A DNA stretch of 64,000 bases, taken from NCBI RefSeq assembly GCF_016117655.1, contig NZ_CP064936.1:1922001-1986000 (forward strand), given 5' to 3'. Positions 49,667 through 59,592 of this stretch are shown here, in pieces. The notes beneath the pieces were generated by a model. That model ran no database searches and was not told the origin of the DNA. It saw nothing but the letters and a program-made list of their open reading frames with translations. This DNA comes from Treponema peruense. Lineage in GTDB: Bacteria > Spirochaetota > Spirochaetia > Treponematales > Treponemataceae. A program made the position numbers and the translations under genes. The first letter of the stretch is position 1. Each line of letters opens with the position of its first letter.

Positions 49667-51298
49667 ATGAAAAACGGTAAAAGTTCATCCCTTCTTGCAA
49701 AGGGTCTGTCGCTGTCGGTACTGACACTATTTTCAAGAATACTGGGTCTTGTGCGTGAAATGACAAAGGCACGCTTTCTTGGAACTTCAGCATATTCGGA
49801 TGCATTCGGAATAGCATTCATGATTCCAAACCTGTTCAGAAGGCTTTTTGCAGAAAATTCAATTTCGGTTGCATTTATTCCGACTTTCAGAGGCTATATA
49901 GAAGACTGTTCCACAGAAGATGCAAAAAAAACGGCACAGGACTTTGTAAGCGCAACATTTACACTGGTAACATTTTTAACGGTTGCCTTTGTTTCTGTGG
50001 GAATGATTTTTGCTCCGGCAATACTGCGTATTTTTTACGGAACAGAAGATGCCTCTTCAATGTCAGAAGCAATTGTTCTTACAAGAATAATGTTCCCTTA
50101 CCTGGTTGTAATTTCAATAGCGGCATTTTTCCAGGGAATTCTCAACGGAATGAAAATATTTTCGCCTTCAGGATTTACGCCAATTCTTTTCAATTCAATA
50201 GTAATTGCAGCGACATACATTCTTGCCCCGCACACGGCAAACCCTGCACGCGCAATGGCAATCGGTGTAATAACAGGAGGTGCTGTTCAGGCTTTGTTCC
50301 AGCTTCCGTTTGTTTTGAAGAATAACTGGAAGGTAACATTTGCTTCACTTCCAAAAGCATTTTCTAACCCCGGAACAAGAAAAGTAATTGCCCTTGTAGG
50401 ACCTACAATTATAGGAATGGCCGGCTACCAGATAAACGACATTGTATCTTCTGCACTGGCAACGCGCGCAGGAGAAGGTGTTGTTTCAAGCCTTCAGTAT
50501 TCGCTTCGTCTTCAGGAACTAATACTCGGAATATGCGCAGTAACTATAGGAACAGTTATTCTTCCAGACCTTACAGGATTTGCAAAACGCGCTGAATGGA
50601 ACAAATTCAATTCCATGCTTACACAGGCTGTTAAAATTATGGCACTTATTGCAATTCCGATTACATTCTATTCGCTCATAATGGGACGCGACATAATTAC
50701 ACTTGTTTTTGCAGGTGGAAAATTCGATGAAAATTCAATTACGATGACAATGGGTGTATTTTCGTTCCACATTGCGGGACTTTTCTTTATTGCAGTAAAC
50801 AGAATTGTATCGCCGGCATTCTACGCACAGCAGGATACAAAGAGCCCGACCATTGCAGGACTCATAAATTTTGCCGTTAACGTAATACTTGCGGCAGTTC
50901 TTACAGGTCCCATGGGCGGAAGGGGAATTGCGCTTGCACTTACAGTGGCAAGTCTTGTAAACACCGTCATGCTGTTTGTTTTCCTTAAGCGCAGTCCTTC
51001 TGTAGATGTAGCGGGAGTCGTAAAGTCAACACTTTTGTACAGCATAAAAATTGCAGTTCTTTCGGCTGTGTCGTCTGTTCCGATACTTTTACTGCGTTCG
51101 CCCTTACAGACACTGTGTGCCGGAAAGGGAAGAATTATTTCAAACGGAATTCCTGTTGTGGTTACGGCAATTGTTTTTGCTGCTGTCGGAATTGCACTCA
51201 TGGCTTTGACAAAAGATTCCATTCTTGGTTTGCTTGTTGCAAAGATAAGAAATAAGACAAAAGCAGCAAATGTTAATGGAAGTAAAAATGAAAACTAA
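49667..51298 (+). CDS. murJ: Lipid II flippase
   Basis: A 543-residue MATE/MOP-superfamily membrane protein with about 14 transmembrane helices. Family motifs include SRILGLVREMTKARFLGTS near the N-terminus and FRRLFAENSISVAFIP, followed by a second repeat around NKFNSMLTQAVKIMALIAIPITF. MurJ moves lipid-linked peptidoglycan precursor across the inner membrane. No Shine-Dalgarno precedes the ATG. The 3' end overlaps the start of the M24 peptidase gene by 11 nt. Near-perfect tandem palindromes upstream suggest regulation together with the divergent gene train. Confidence 0.93.
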   Translation: MKNGKSSSLLAKGLSLSVLTLFSRILGLVREMTKARFLGTSAYSDAFGIAFMIPNLFRRLFAENSISVAFIPTFRGYIEDCSTEDAKKTAQDFVSATFTLVTFLTVAFVSVGMIFAPAILRIFYGTEDASSMSEAIVLTRIMFPYLVVISIAAFFQGILNGMKIFSPSGFTPILFNSIVIAATYILAPHTANPARAMAIGVITGGAVQALFQLPFVLKNNWKVTFASLPKAFSNPGTRKVIALVGPTIIGMAGYQINDIVSSALATRAGEGVVSSLQYSLRLQELILGICAVTIGTVILPDLTGFAKRAEWNKFNSMLTQAVKIMALIAIPITFYSLIMGRDIITLVFAGGKFDENSITMTMGVFSFHIAGLFFIAVNRIVSPAFYAQQDTKSPTIAGLINFAVNVILAAVLTGPMGGRGIALALTVASLVNTVMLFVFLKRSPSVDVAGVVKSTLLYSIKIAVLSAVSSVPILLLRSPLQTLCAGKGRIISNGIPVVVTAIVFAAVGIALMALTKDSILGLLVAKIRNKTKAANVNGSKNEN

Positions 51299-52448
51299 AT
51301 TTGATTCGATAATTGAAGGCGCAGATTTTGAAAAAATATACAGCGAAAGAAGAAACAAAGTTTTCTCTTTTATGGCTGAACACAATATCGGCGCGGCAGT
51401 ATTCAGCGACTTTGAAGAAAAACGAGACCCGGCGGTAAGATATCTTTGCGGACATCCGGGAGACGCACTTCTTGTTCTGGCAGAAGACAAAACCGCAACA
51501 CTTGTTCCGTGGGACATAAACCTTGCAGAACAAAAGGCCCATGCAGATGAAATATGCGCTTATTCAGACTACGGGCGCAATTATGCAAATGCTATAAAAG
51601 CGGTTCTTGCAAAACACTGCGGCGACAGAAAAACAAAAGTCTGCATTCCGCCGGAAACAAGCCACATAAGTTTTCTTAAACTTTCTGCAGAACTTCCTGA
51701 TACCCAGTTTGTATGTTCTGAAAATTCTGTCCACGACTTTGTAATAAAAATGCGCGCAGTAAAAGATGCATACGAAATTGCATGTACAAAAAAAGCATGC
51801 GCAATTACCGATGTAATGACAGATATAATAGAAGAAAATGTGCGGTCAGGAAAATTTTCTAAAGAAACAGATGTTGCACTTTACATTGAGCGCGCGCTGA
51901 GGGAAATGGGTTGTGAAAAAACCAGCTTTGACACGCTTGCAGCCGGTCCTGAAAGAAGTTTTGCAATACATGCTTTTCCGGGATACACTGCCGGCAGATG
52001 GGGAACTGAAGGTCTTTCTATACTTGACTATGGCGTTTGTTTTGAAGGCTACGCAAGTGACTGCACTATCACTGTGGCAAGGGGAAAACTTTCTGAAGGC
52101 CAGAATGAACTTCTTTCCCTTGTAGAAAAAGCCGCAGCTGAATGCTTAAAACTGTACAGCCCCGGAAAGCCGATTCTAGATGCCGCACTTAAGGCAAAAG
52201 AAATTTTTGCAGAAAAAGGAAGGGAAATGCCGCACAGTCTTGGCCACGGAACAGGACTTGAAATTCACGAACATCCTTACGTAAGTCTCAGGGCAGATTC
52301 TAAAGAAACATTTGTTTCAGGAAACATTGTCACCCTTGAACCGGGACTTTACGATCCTTCACTTGGCGGAACAAGACTTGAAAATGATATTCTGATTTGC
52401 GACGATGGAAACGAATGTCTCACATCGTCGCGTATTATCAGAATTTAA
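51288..52448 (+). CDS. M24 metallopeptidase, Xaa-Pro aminopeptidase type
   Basis: A 386-residue protein with an N-terminal creatinase-like domain (about 10-140) and a C-terminal pita-bread domain. The five metal ligands are visible: D247 (LDYGV), D258 (SDCTITVARG), H320 (LGHGTGLEIHEHP), E351 (VTLEPGLYD) and E365 (TRLENDILI). It should remove N-terminal residues next to proline from imported peptides. The start at 51288 is placed inside the end of murJ, with a GGAAG box 5 nt upstream; an upstream in-frame start at 51270 has no ribosome-binding site. Its 3' end overlaps the convergent TPR gene by 4 nt. Confidence 0.9.
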   Translation: MKTKFDSIIEGADFEKIYSERRNKVFSFMAEHNIGAAVFSDFEEKRDPAVRYLCGHPGDALLVLAEDKTATLVPWDINLAEQKAHADEICAYSDYGRNYANAIKAVLAKHCGDRKTKVCIPPETSHISFLKLSAELPDTQFVCSENSVHDFVIKMRAVKDAYEIACTKKACAITDVMTDIIEENVRSGKFSKETDVALYIERALREMGCEKTSFDTLAAGPERSFAIHAFPGYTAGRWGTEGLSILDYGVCFEGYASDCTITVARGKLSEGQNELLSLVEKAAAECLKLYSPGKPILDAALKAKEIFAEKGREMPHSLGHGTGLEIHEHPYVSLRADSKETFVSGNIVTLEPGLYDPSLGGTRLENDILICDDGNECLTSSRIIRI

Positions 52449-55015
52449 CGGAGCCTTTCAAGAATATCTTCTATCTTTTCTGAAAGCGCTCCGGCCATGT
52501 TGCGGTCGGGAAGGTTTCTTACGAGTTTAAGTGAATTGCCAAGAACAGAAACAAGGAGCGCACGGCCGCTGTCTGTTACGCTGCCTTCTGTTTCTGAAAT
52601 TTTATTTTTCTTTCTGAGAATATCTGCGGCCGCAAGAAGGCCGCGCCGCCCTGACAGACGGGATATAATGTAGTCGAGCTGAAGTCTTGTATTGCTCTGC
52701 AAAAACTCATCTTTCTGTTCTGCCGGCAGATACTCGATAAGAGCGCGCAATTTTTTAAAGAGGCTTGCGGCAAGTCCAAATTTCTGCGCTATGAGTTCGT
52801 CGGTCATCGCTTCTGCAAGACTTTCAAATGTGCGCGCGGTCTCATCTATAAGATCCTGCGGAATAAGATTTGGCGCGGCCGGCTGCACTTCTGCGGCACA
52901 AGTCTGCGGTTTTTCTGCCAGAGTGTCTTCTGACACTTCTTCTTCTGTAAAGTCATCGTCTTCGTATTCGGGAAGTTCTGCAGGTTCGGGAAGAATTTCT
53001 TCTTCACACTGCGGCACACTTTCAGACGTCTCTTCTTCGACGGGGGCTTCTTCTTCAATGAATTGGGCTTCGGGAACTTCTTCGCTTTCTTCTTCATCTT
53101 CAAAGTTGGCCGCAGGAATATCTTCGTCTTTCAGTTGCAGTGCAGAAGGTTTTGGTTCGGGTTTGGGTTCAGCCACTGGTTGCGGTGCGCATTCAGGAAC
53201 TGCACTTTTCTTTTCGTCTTCGGTTTCGATTTCTTCGGGCAAAAACTGAGTTTCCATTTCTTCTTCTTTGGGGCTTGAAGCATTATCAGCTGAATATGCA
53301 AACGGATTGTCGCTGAAAAAATCATCCGGGTCTGAATCATCGCGGGCAAGATCTTCCATTGAATCATTTTCCTGCGGTTCAAATGCTTCGTCTTCTTCAT
53401 CCAAATCTTTTTCAAATACATCTGCATTTTCTTCTTCTTTTGAAAGAGGCTCAAGAGTATCTTCTTCAATGTCAGGAAATTCTGCTTCGGGAATTGTGTC
53501 ATCACCGACGGCTTCTGTTTCTACGGGAGAGTCAAAGTCTGGGTTTATGTCTTCATCTGCAGAAGAGAATTCGTCAAACTCAAAGTCGTCTGCAGGTTTT
53601 GCTGCAACAGGTGCGGCCGTTCCCAGAATCTTTGCACTTACGCGGTCTGTTCCCTGCTTTGCTGCAAGATTGTCACCGTCAAGCACATCGAGTTTTCTGT
53701 AAATTGCGAGCGCATCACTTAACCGGCCGGACTTTTCGTATGTCTCGGCGAGCATTCTGTTTCCTTCAAAGTCTTCGGGATTCTGGTTCAAAAATTTCTG
53801 AAGGAATTCTTCTGCCTTTGAATAGTTGCCTGTCTGACTGTAACGCTTTCCACCGTCGCGGTAAAATTCAGTGGCGGCAGGATTTATTGCATGGATTTTT
53901 TTAAAGCAGCCGAGTGCCTTTGAGTCTTCACCCTTACATATATAGTACTGGCCAAGAAGATTGAGAGCATGCAGATCTTTTGGATTTTCATCCCACAGTT
54001 TTTTTATTTTCTGGCTGGCTGCATTCAGTCTGTTTGCCGTAAGAAGTATGCGTGAAAAACGGCGCAGCATATTTTTGTCTTCGGGACGCAGCGTCTCTAC
54101 TTTTTCCATTTCGGCGACGGCTTCATCTGCGCGCTCCGTACTTTCAAAAGTATCTGCAAGTCCTGACATTGCCTTTGTGTTATCGGGATCAATTCTGAGC
54201 GCTTCGTTGTATTCTGATTCGGCACCGTCATATTCACTCTGCTTTCTGAGTACATCGCCGAGTTTTGTGTGCATGGAAGAATTCTGCGGGTCTATGATTA
54301 TTGCATGCCTTACAATGTCGCCTGCAGCCTTTGTTTTGTTGCGCTTGAGAAGAAGATCGGCGTATCCGTCTATTGCATCAAGCCAGCCCGGTTTTGCCCT
54401 GAGCGCCGATTCATATTCAACTGAAGCCCTTTCATATTCCCCAAGTTTTTGATAGCTTTCTGCAAGATTCAGGTGAAGTACAGGATGGTTGGGGTCTATC
54501 TTCAAACCGCGCTGATAGGAAAGAACTGCCTCTTTATTCTGGTTTTTGAGCGCATAAATTGAACCGATGTGATTGTATGCAAGTACATCATCAGGATTGG
54601 CCTCAACTACAGTATTGAAACACTGGAGCGCATCATCGTAACGACCCATGAGTTTGTACGTAAAGCCCAGATTGTAGAAAACCTGCATATTTGACTCGTC
54701 TGCAATAACGGCCTGTTCCAAAACCGCAATTGACTCATCGTACATTCCGAGCCTTCTGTAAATTGCACCGAGGTTATTGAGAGCTGAAATATTTTCGGGA
54801 TCGGTCCGCACAATTTCCTTGAAATAAGGAAGGGCACTTTTGTCGTCACCGCTTTTTACGTATATGTTTCCCAGTTTTACAAGAAGGTCCTTGTTCTGCG
54901 GGTCAGTTCTTAAAAGCCCCTTGTACAGTCTTGCAGCAAGGTCATAGTCCCTGGAAAGAACAGCTGATTCAGCCCGCTCCAAAATGATTCCGTTCTGTGA
55001 TTTTAGTACATCCAT
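52445..55015 (-). CDS. TPR-repeat protein with acidic domain
   Basis: An 856-residue protein with no signal peptide. Residues 10 to about 440 are a dozen or so tetratricopeptide repeats with classical units such as YDESIAVLEQAVIADESNMQ and YNEALRIDPDNTKAMSGLAD. Residues about 470-720 are acidic and disordered (long runs of E, D, P and S). The C-terminal ~120 residues are again helical (FGLAASLFKKLRALIEYL). TPRs bind other proteins, but no partner is visible. It starts 2 nt after the LamG/FN3 gene and is co-transcribed with it. Confidence 0.85.
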   Translation of the reverse strand: MDVLKSQNGIILERAESAVLSRDYDLAARLYKGLLRTDPQNKDLLVKLGNIYVKSGDDKSALPYFKEIVRTDPENISALNNLGAIYRRLGMYDESIAVLEQAVIADESNMQVFYNLGFTYKLMGRYDDALQCFNTVVEANPDDVLAYNHIGSIYALKNQNKEAVLSYQRGLKIDPNHPVLHLNLAESYQKLGEYERASVEYESALRAKPGWLDAIDGYADLLLKRNKTKAAGDIVRHAIIIDPQNSSMHTKLGDVLRKQSEYDGAESEYNEALRIDPDNTKAMSGLADTFESTERADEAVAEMEKVETLRPEDKNMLRRFSRILLTANRLNAASQKIKKLWDENPKDLHALNLLGQYYICKGEDSKALGCFKKIHAINPAATEFYRDGGKRYSQTGNYSKAEEFLQKFLNQNPEDFEGNRMLAETYEKSGRLSDALAIYRKLDVLDGDNLAAKQGTDRVSAKILGTAAPVAAKPADDFEFDEFSSADEDINPDFDSPVETEAVGDDTIPEAEFPDIEEDTLEPLSKEEENADVFEKDLDEEDEAFEPQENDSMEDLARDDSDPDDFFSDNPFAYSADNASSPKEEEMETQFLPEEIETEDEKKSAVPECAPQPVAEPKPEPKPSALQLKDEDIPAANFEDEEESEEVPEAQFIEEEAPVEEETSESVPQCEEEILPEPAELPEYEDDDFTEEEVSEDTLAEKPQTCAAEVQPAAPNLIPQDLIDETARTFESLAEAMTDELIAQKFGLAASLFKKLRALIEYLPAEQKDEFLQSNTRLQLDYIISRLSGRRGLLAAADILRKKNKISETEGSVTDSGRALLVSVLGNSLKLVRNLPDRNMAGALSEKIEDILERLR

Positions 55016-55017
55016 AA

Positions 55018-56541
55018 TTACCTCTGTCTGACTGATTTTTCTGTTTTTTTCTGCGGCCGGGCAAACACTTCTTTTGAAAGTTCCCCTGTTATTCTGTCGT
55101 CAATTTTTGAATAAGATGCAACCGCAAAATAATATATCTTTCCGTTCCTAAGACCGCTTACGGTAAAGGACGAACTGTTTCCTGCCCTGATTGGTGAGCG
55201 GCCTTCTGCTGCAGTTCTGCCAAGGTATTCCCCCGGACGCTCCCCGTAATATACGTAATATCCGCCCGCAGTGTTGTCTACGGAATACGACCAGCTGAGT
55301 GTTACTTCACCGTCACCCGGAGTTGCAATTACCGTAAACGGCGCAAGCGGAGAAGGCACCTCGTCAAATGTGAGTTCAAGCTGGGTAAGTGACGGCGTTT
55401 TTGTTCCGGCTCCGTCTGGAAGAAGTTCTGCAGCCACCTGAAAATACAATCCCTTTACATCAGCAATTTCTTCGCCCGGATTTACTGCAATCCATTCAGG
55501 CTCGCTCCGTGTCCAGTTAAAAAAATTGTCCCCGCTTCTTACATAAAAAAGAATGTCTGTCTGTTCTGGAACGGTTGTTACCGCGTCTACTCTTTTTAAT
55601 GCTGCACCCTTTGAAACCATTATAGGCATTGTTTCAAGACGGCCGCCTTCGGTTCCGTAGATGTCGCAGAGAAGACTTCCGTCGTCTTCAGAAACGGCAG
55701 AGCGCACAAGGTTAAAGTCATCTGCGAGGCCTGTAAATTCGGGGCATATTTCAATGTCTGCCACAACACCGAGTATCATTGAATGAACGGAACCGCCTGC
55801 TTCACGCCCGTTTGATGTTACATAAACAAGGGATTCAAGAGAACCGTCCACCCAGTATTCGAGGCAGCCGTTTTCGTCATTGTAGCTTATTGAATGATGT
55901 GACCATTTTTCGGGAACTACAGCTTTATATCCAGAAAGTGTTACGGCACCGTCATTTTTTGTATAACCGTCAAAAACATTTGAAAAAGTCCATACAAGAG
56001 TGTTGTTAAAAAACGAAGCAGAAATAAACTGGTAAAGAGGATAACCTGCAACTGTTCTTGAAGAACGCCACGAAAAAACAATTTCACCGTTTTCTGCAAT
56101 AAAAGGATTGAGCCAGAATTCAATCGTGAAAGGACCTGTTGTTCCGCTTTTTCCGAAGACTGAACTGCTGTTGCCGCGAAGACGGATTCCGCCTGTACCT
56201 CGGAATAGACGGCCGCTCTTTCCCATAGCCGCATTCTGTGAAATGACAGAAGAGTCCGAGTCCACGCTGTAGTTTTCTGCACGGTCAGTTACACTGCTGC
56301 CCTCGAAGTCCAGAAGCATGTCTGTGTCCAGACCAAGCCGCCGGCCGTTTGTGTCAAGCTGCCTGCTTTCGTAACCAAAGCGCCCTGTTCCCGAAACAAT
56401 TCCATCCTGCACGGAAAGTTCGGGCCAGCCGGCTTTACCGCCAAGAATAATTTTACGTTCCTGTGTTCCGGCGGGATTTAAAAACAGCGCAAAAAATGCT
56501 ATAATTACTGAAACATATTTTATACTATTGTTGACACGCAT
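55018..56541 (-). CDS. Exported protein with LamG-like and fibronectin type III domains
   Basis: A 507-residue protein with a signal peptide (about 1-27, ALFLNPAGTQ). Residues about 90-280 resemble a concanavalin-type LamG jelly roll (TIEFWLNPF, WSHHSISYNDENGCLEYWVDG). Residues about 405-495 form an FN3 domain (ATPGDGEVTLSWSYSV ... YYFAVASYS). It probably binds glycans or proteins on the cell surface or in the periplasm. A GGAG ribosome-binding site lies within the first codons of uvrC, since the two start codons face each other with no space between. Confidence 0.8.
   Translation of the reverse strand: MRVNNSIKYVSVIIAFFALFLNPAGTQERKIILGGKAGWPELSVQDGIVSGTGRFGYESRQLDTNGRRLGLDTDMLLDFEGSSVTDRAENYSVDSDSSVISQNAAMGKSGRLFRGTGGIRLRGNSSSVFGKSGTTGPFTIEFWLNPFIAENGEIVFSWRSSRTVAGYPLYQFISASFFNNTLVWTFSNVFDGYTKNDGAVTLSGYKAVVPEKWSHHSISYNDENGCLEYWVDGSLESLVYVTSNGREAGGSVHSMILGVVADIEICPEFTGLADDFNLVRSAVSEDDGSLLCDIYGTEGGRLETMPIMVSKGAALKRVDAVTTVPEQTDILFYVRSGDNFFNWTRSEPEWIAVNPGEEIADVKGLYFQVAAELLPDGAGTKTPSLTQLELTFDEVPSPLAPFTVIATPGDGEVTLSWSYSVDNTAGGYYVYYGERPGEYLGRTAAEGRSPIRAGNSSSFTVSGLRNGKIYYFAVASYSKIDDRITGELSKEVFARPQKKTEKSVRQR
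56497..56505 (+). promoter_or_regulatory. Extended -10 box for uvrC
   Basis: TGC followed by a perfect TATAAT (56500-56505) lies 36 nt before the uvrC ATG, inside the first codons of the divergent gene. The -35 region is weak, which an extended -10 can compensate. Confidence 0.45.
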
Positions 56542-58584
56542 ATGAGTAACTCCGGTAATTCCGATTCAAAAAACAAACTCCCCTTTTACGAGACGCTGCA
56601 CAATACTGCACTCAGAGCTCCTTCACAAAGCGGTGTCTATATGTGGCGCAATCCGTCGGGAACAGTCATCTATGTAGGCAAGGCAAAAAACCTCAGAAAC
56701 CGGCTTTCATCCTACTTTAGCGGAAATAAGGACATAAAGACTCGTCTTCTTATAGCAAACGCCGCCAGCATAGAATACACAACGACAGGCAATGAATACG
56801 AAGCTTTTCTTCTTGAAAACAACCTCATAAAAAAGTACAGCCCGCGTTACAACATTTGTCTTAAGGACGGAAAATCCTACCCGTCGCTCAAGCTTACCAG
56901 AGAAAAATTCCCGCGGCTCATAAAGACACGGAACATTGTAAAGGACGGTTCGGTTTACTTTGGACCCTACCCCGATTCCAATGCTCTTGAAACTTTTCTG
57001 GAAACGCTGTACGAGATATACCCGCTCAGGCACTGCCGAAAAATGAGCGCCGCCTCGCCGTGCATGTACTATCACATCGGAAGATGTCTGGCACCGTGCA
57101 AAGATAAAGGCTGCGAACCCACCTATATAGAATATATCGAAGAAATACAGTCCCTACTTGAGGGCAAAGGCGAAGAAACATCAAAAAAAATTGAAGCCGA
57201 AATGAAAAAAGCCGCGCAGGACATGAACTTTGAAAAGGCAGCACGGCTCAGGGACGGACTCAAAGCGCTTAGCATAATGCAGAACCAGAATATTGTAGAA
57301 GGCTTTGACTCTGATGACCGCGACTACATAGCATACTGGCGCGAAGGGGAACTCATTTCGTTTACAGTCATGCAGATGCGCGGCGGAAAACTTCTGGGGC
57401 GCGACAACTACAGAACGTCCAGTCTTAATGAAGATTCAGAACTCTGTGCTGAATTCATGGGCGCATACTATACTGACAAAAATGAAATTCCGCCAAAGAT
57501 TTATGTTACCGAAAATGACATTACAGAAAACATCTGCCGCTGGATGGAAGAAAAATACGGAACGCTCATACAGATAATTTCTGTTCCCGAAGCAGCAGAA
57601 AACACTGCGGAAGATATGGAAAATACTACAAAGGAACGCGGCCAAAGCGGAACAGGACTTGCACTTCACCGGGCTGCACTGAATATGGCAAAAGAAAATG
57701 CACACGAAGATATAATCCGCCTTATGAGGGAACGCGGTGACTTTCCTGCAATGCGGGAACTTCAGGAAATACTTGAACTGCCAAAACTTCCGGTGCGCAT
57801 AGAAGGTTTTGATATAGCACACATAGGCGGAAAATTTCCTGTCGCAAGTTTAATCAGTTTTCTGAACGGAAACCCGGACAAAAAAAATTACAGATATTTC
57901 AGACTCAAAACTACAGACGGAATAATTGACGACTTTGCTTCAATGCGCGAGGCTGCGTCCAGAAGATACACGCGCCTTGTAAACGAAGGGAAGGAACTGC
58001 CAGACCTTATTTTAATAGACGGCGGTATAGGCCAGGTAAATGCCGTACACGGAATAATTTCTGCGCTCGGACTTGAAATACCGATAGCGGGTCTTGCAAA
58101 ACGTGATGAAGAAATTTACCGTCCCGGAAAAAGCGAACCGGTCTGTCTTCCCAAAAGAAGTGATGCTCTCAGGCTTCTGCAGCGTGTGCGCGACGAAACA
58201 CACCGCTTTGCAACAAGCCGCAACCAGCAGCTCAGAACAAAAGAAAATACAGTAACGCCGTTCCTTAAACTTCCGCACATCGGAAAAGAACGCGATAAAA
58301 TTCTTATGAAAACTTTCGGTACGCTCAAAAAACTTGCACTTTCTGATGAAGCACAGGTTGCACAGTCCCTTCACGTAAGGGCAGACATTGCAAGCGATAT
58401 TCTGATGCATGCAAAAATTCTTTTTGAAGAACAGGAAAAAAAGAAACAAGAAGAACGCATGTCGCTGGGGCTTCCCGGAACAACAAAGGAAAAAGCTGCA
58501 CGCTACAAACTGAATTCAGATCTGGCTTCGGCAGCACTCGAAGTTGCTTCATCCGAAAAGGAGACTTTTTCTACAGAGAATTGA
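56542..58584 (+). CDS. uvrC: Excinuclease ABC subunit C
   Basis: A 680-residue nucleotide-excision-repair nuclease that makes both incisions. Domains: GIY-YIG (residues 31-46, SGVYMWRNPSGTVIYVGKAK), a cysteine cluster (CMYYHIGRCLAPCKDKGC), a UVR helical domain binding UvrB (about 215-250), an RNase H-like endonuclease (IEGFDIAHIGG, LILIDGGIGQV) and a C-terminal HhH region (PHIGKERDKILMKTFG). It starts with ATG directly next to the divergent gene and has no Shine-Dalgarno. Its 3' end overlaps the AraC gene by 14 nt. The N-terminus is ~14 residues longer than usual, and no better start exists. Confidence 0.95.
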   Translation: MSNSGNSDSKNKLPFYETLHNTALRAPSQSGVYMWRNPSGTVIYVGKAKNLRNRLSSYFSGNKDIKTRLLIANAASIEYTTTGNEYEAFLLENNLIKKYSPRYNICLKDGKSYPSLKLTREKFPRLIKTRNIVKDGSVYFGPYPDSNALETFLETLYEIYPLRHCRKMSAASPCMYYHIGRCLAPCKDKGCEPTYIEYIEEIQSLLEGKGEETSKKIEAEMKKAAQDMNFEKAARLRDGLKALSIMQNQNIVEGFDSDDRDYIAYWREGELISFTVMQMRGGKLLGRDNYRTSSLNEDSELCAEFMGAYYTDKNEIPPKIYVTENDITENICRWMEEKYGTLIQIISVPEAAENTAEDMENTTKERGQSGTGLALHRAALNMAKENAHEDIIRLMRERGDFPAMRELQEILELPKLPVRIEGFDIAHIGGKFPVASLISFLNGNPDKKNYRYFRLKTTDGIIDDFASMREAASRRYTRLVNEGKELPDLILIDGGIGQVNAVHGIISALGLEIPIAGLAKRDEEIYRPGKSEPVCLPKRSDALRLLQRVRDETHRFATSRNQQLRTKENTVTPFLKLPHIGKERDKILMKTFGTLKKLALSDEAQVAQSLHVRADIASDILMHAKILFEEQEKKKQEERMSLGLPGTTKEKAARYKLNSDLASAALEVASSEKETFSTEN

Positions 58585-59491
58585 TTCCCATAAAGGCACA
58601 TTCATCGCGGTAAAGGCGCGGTGTCTTTCCTGTAATGCGCGTAAATTCTTCATAGAACTGGCGGCGTGAACCAAAACCGCACTGGACAAAAATATCATCA
58701 ATTCTGTCGGAACTTTCGCGCAGTCTTATACAGGCAAGTTCAACCCTTCTTCTTGCAATATACTGCCCGACCGGAATATGCATCGCGTTCTTGAAGATGC
58801 GCCCAAGATAGTCTGCATTGACATTCATTCTGTCTGCAAAAAATTTAACTGATGCATCTGCATTTGAAAGTTCATCTTCCATCATTACAATAAGCTGTCT
58901 TACAATAGACGGGGTTCCGCCGGATTTCTGGAAGGGCTGTTCCTCATTGAAACACTCGCCACTCAGTTCAAGAAGAAGATTAATCAGTTTAATGCGGTAC
59001 ACAAGTGAAGAAAAAGAAGGCTTCTGATATTCGCAAAGAATGTCCGAACACATGCGCGTTACAGAAGAAGTATTTTTAAGGTCCAGGCTCTGCGGAAGAA
59101 TTATTGAATCACAAAGTCTTTCATAGGCAATGGCAGGACTGCTCAGAATTGTAAGTGCTTCTTTTTCTTCCATAAGGTGGGGCGCATAAAAACGCTTTTG
59201 TCCGCTTACATTTTCACACTGGCAGAAATGAAACCAGTAATAAGATGCAGGAGACTGAATCTTACGCGTTCCAAAATGAAACTCTCCGGCAGGAAGAAGA
59301 ATCATGCGACCGGGTTTTACTTCGAGTTCAAGTCCGCAGCAGGTAATTGAAGCACGGTTTTTCTTTCCGATAATGAGTACGGTATCGTTTTCAAGAGTGC
59401 GGCTCATGTGGGACCAGCCGGGGTTAAGCATTGCACAGCCGCACACAGACGGAACAGTTTTGTCCACATGCGAAAAATGAAAGTAATTCAT
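58571..59491 (-). CDS. AraC-family transcriptional regulator
   Basis: A 306-residue regulator. Residues 1 to about 170 form a cupin-like sensor domain, with PGRMILLPAGEFHFGT. The C-terminal ~95 residues hold two helix-turn-helices: ASVKFFADRMNVNADYLGRIFK and SSDRIDDIFVQCGFGSRRQFYEEFTRITGKTPRLYR, the AraC/XylS signature. It is transcribed divergently from the GH127 gene, 101 nt away, which makes GH127 its most likely target. A pair of direct repeats in the shared intergenic region is a candidate binding site. Confidence 0.93.
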   Translation of the reverse strand: MNYFHFSHVDKTVPSVCGCAMLNPGWSHMSRTLENDTVLIIGKKNRASITCCGLELEVKPGRMILLPAGEFHFGTRKIQSPASYYWFHFCQCENVSGQKRFYAPHLMEEKEALTILSSPAIAYERLCDSIILPQSLDLKNTSSVTRMCSDILCEYQKPSFSSLVYRIKLINLLLELSGECFNEEQPFQKSGGTPSIVRQLIVMMEDELSNADASVKFFADRMNVNADYLGRIFKNAMHIPVGQYIARRRVELACIRLRESSDRIDDIFVQCGFGSRRQFYEEFTRITGKTPRLYRDECAFMGINSL

Positions 59492-59540
59492 AAAACCTCT
59501 TTACGCGAATAGAAACAGAGTAAAAAAGTCGGAATTCCGC

Positions 59541-59581
59541 ACACATTCTCTGTATTTTGTATCTACAAAAATTACACATTC
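59541..59581 (+). promoter_or_regulatory. Direct-repeat candidate operator for the AraC regulator
   Basis: ACACATTC occurs at 59541-59548 and again at 59574-59581, 33 nt apart (about three helical turns), between the AraC and GH127 start codons. Confidence 0.4.
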
Positions 59582-59592
59582 CAAAATAAAAT

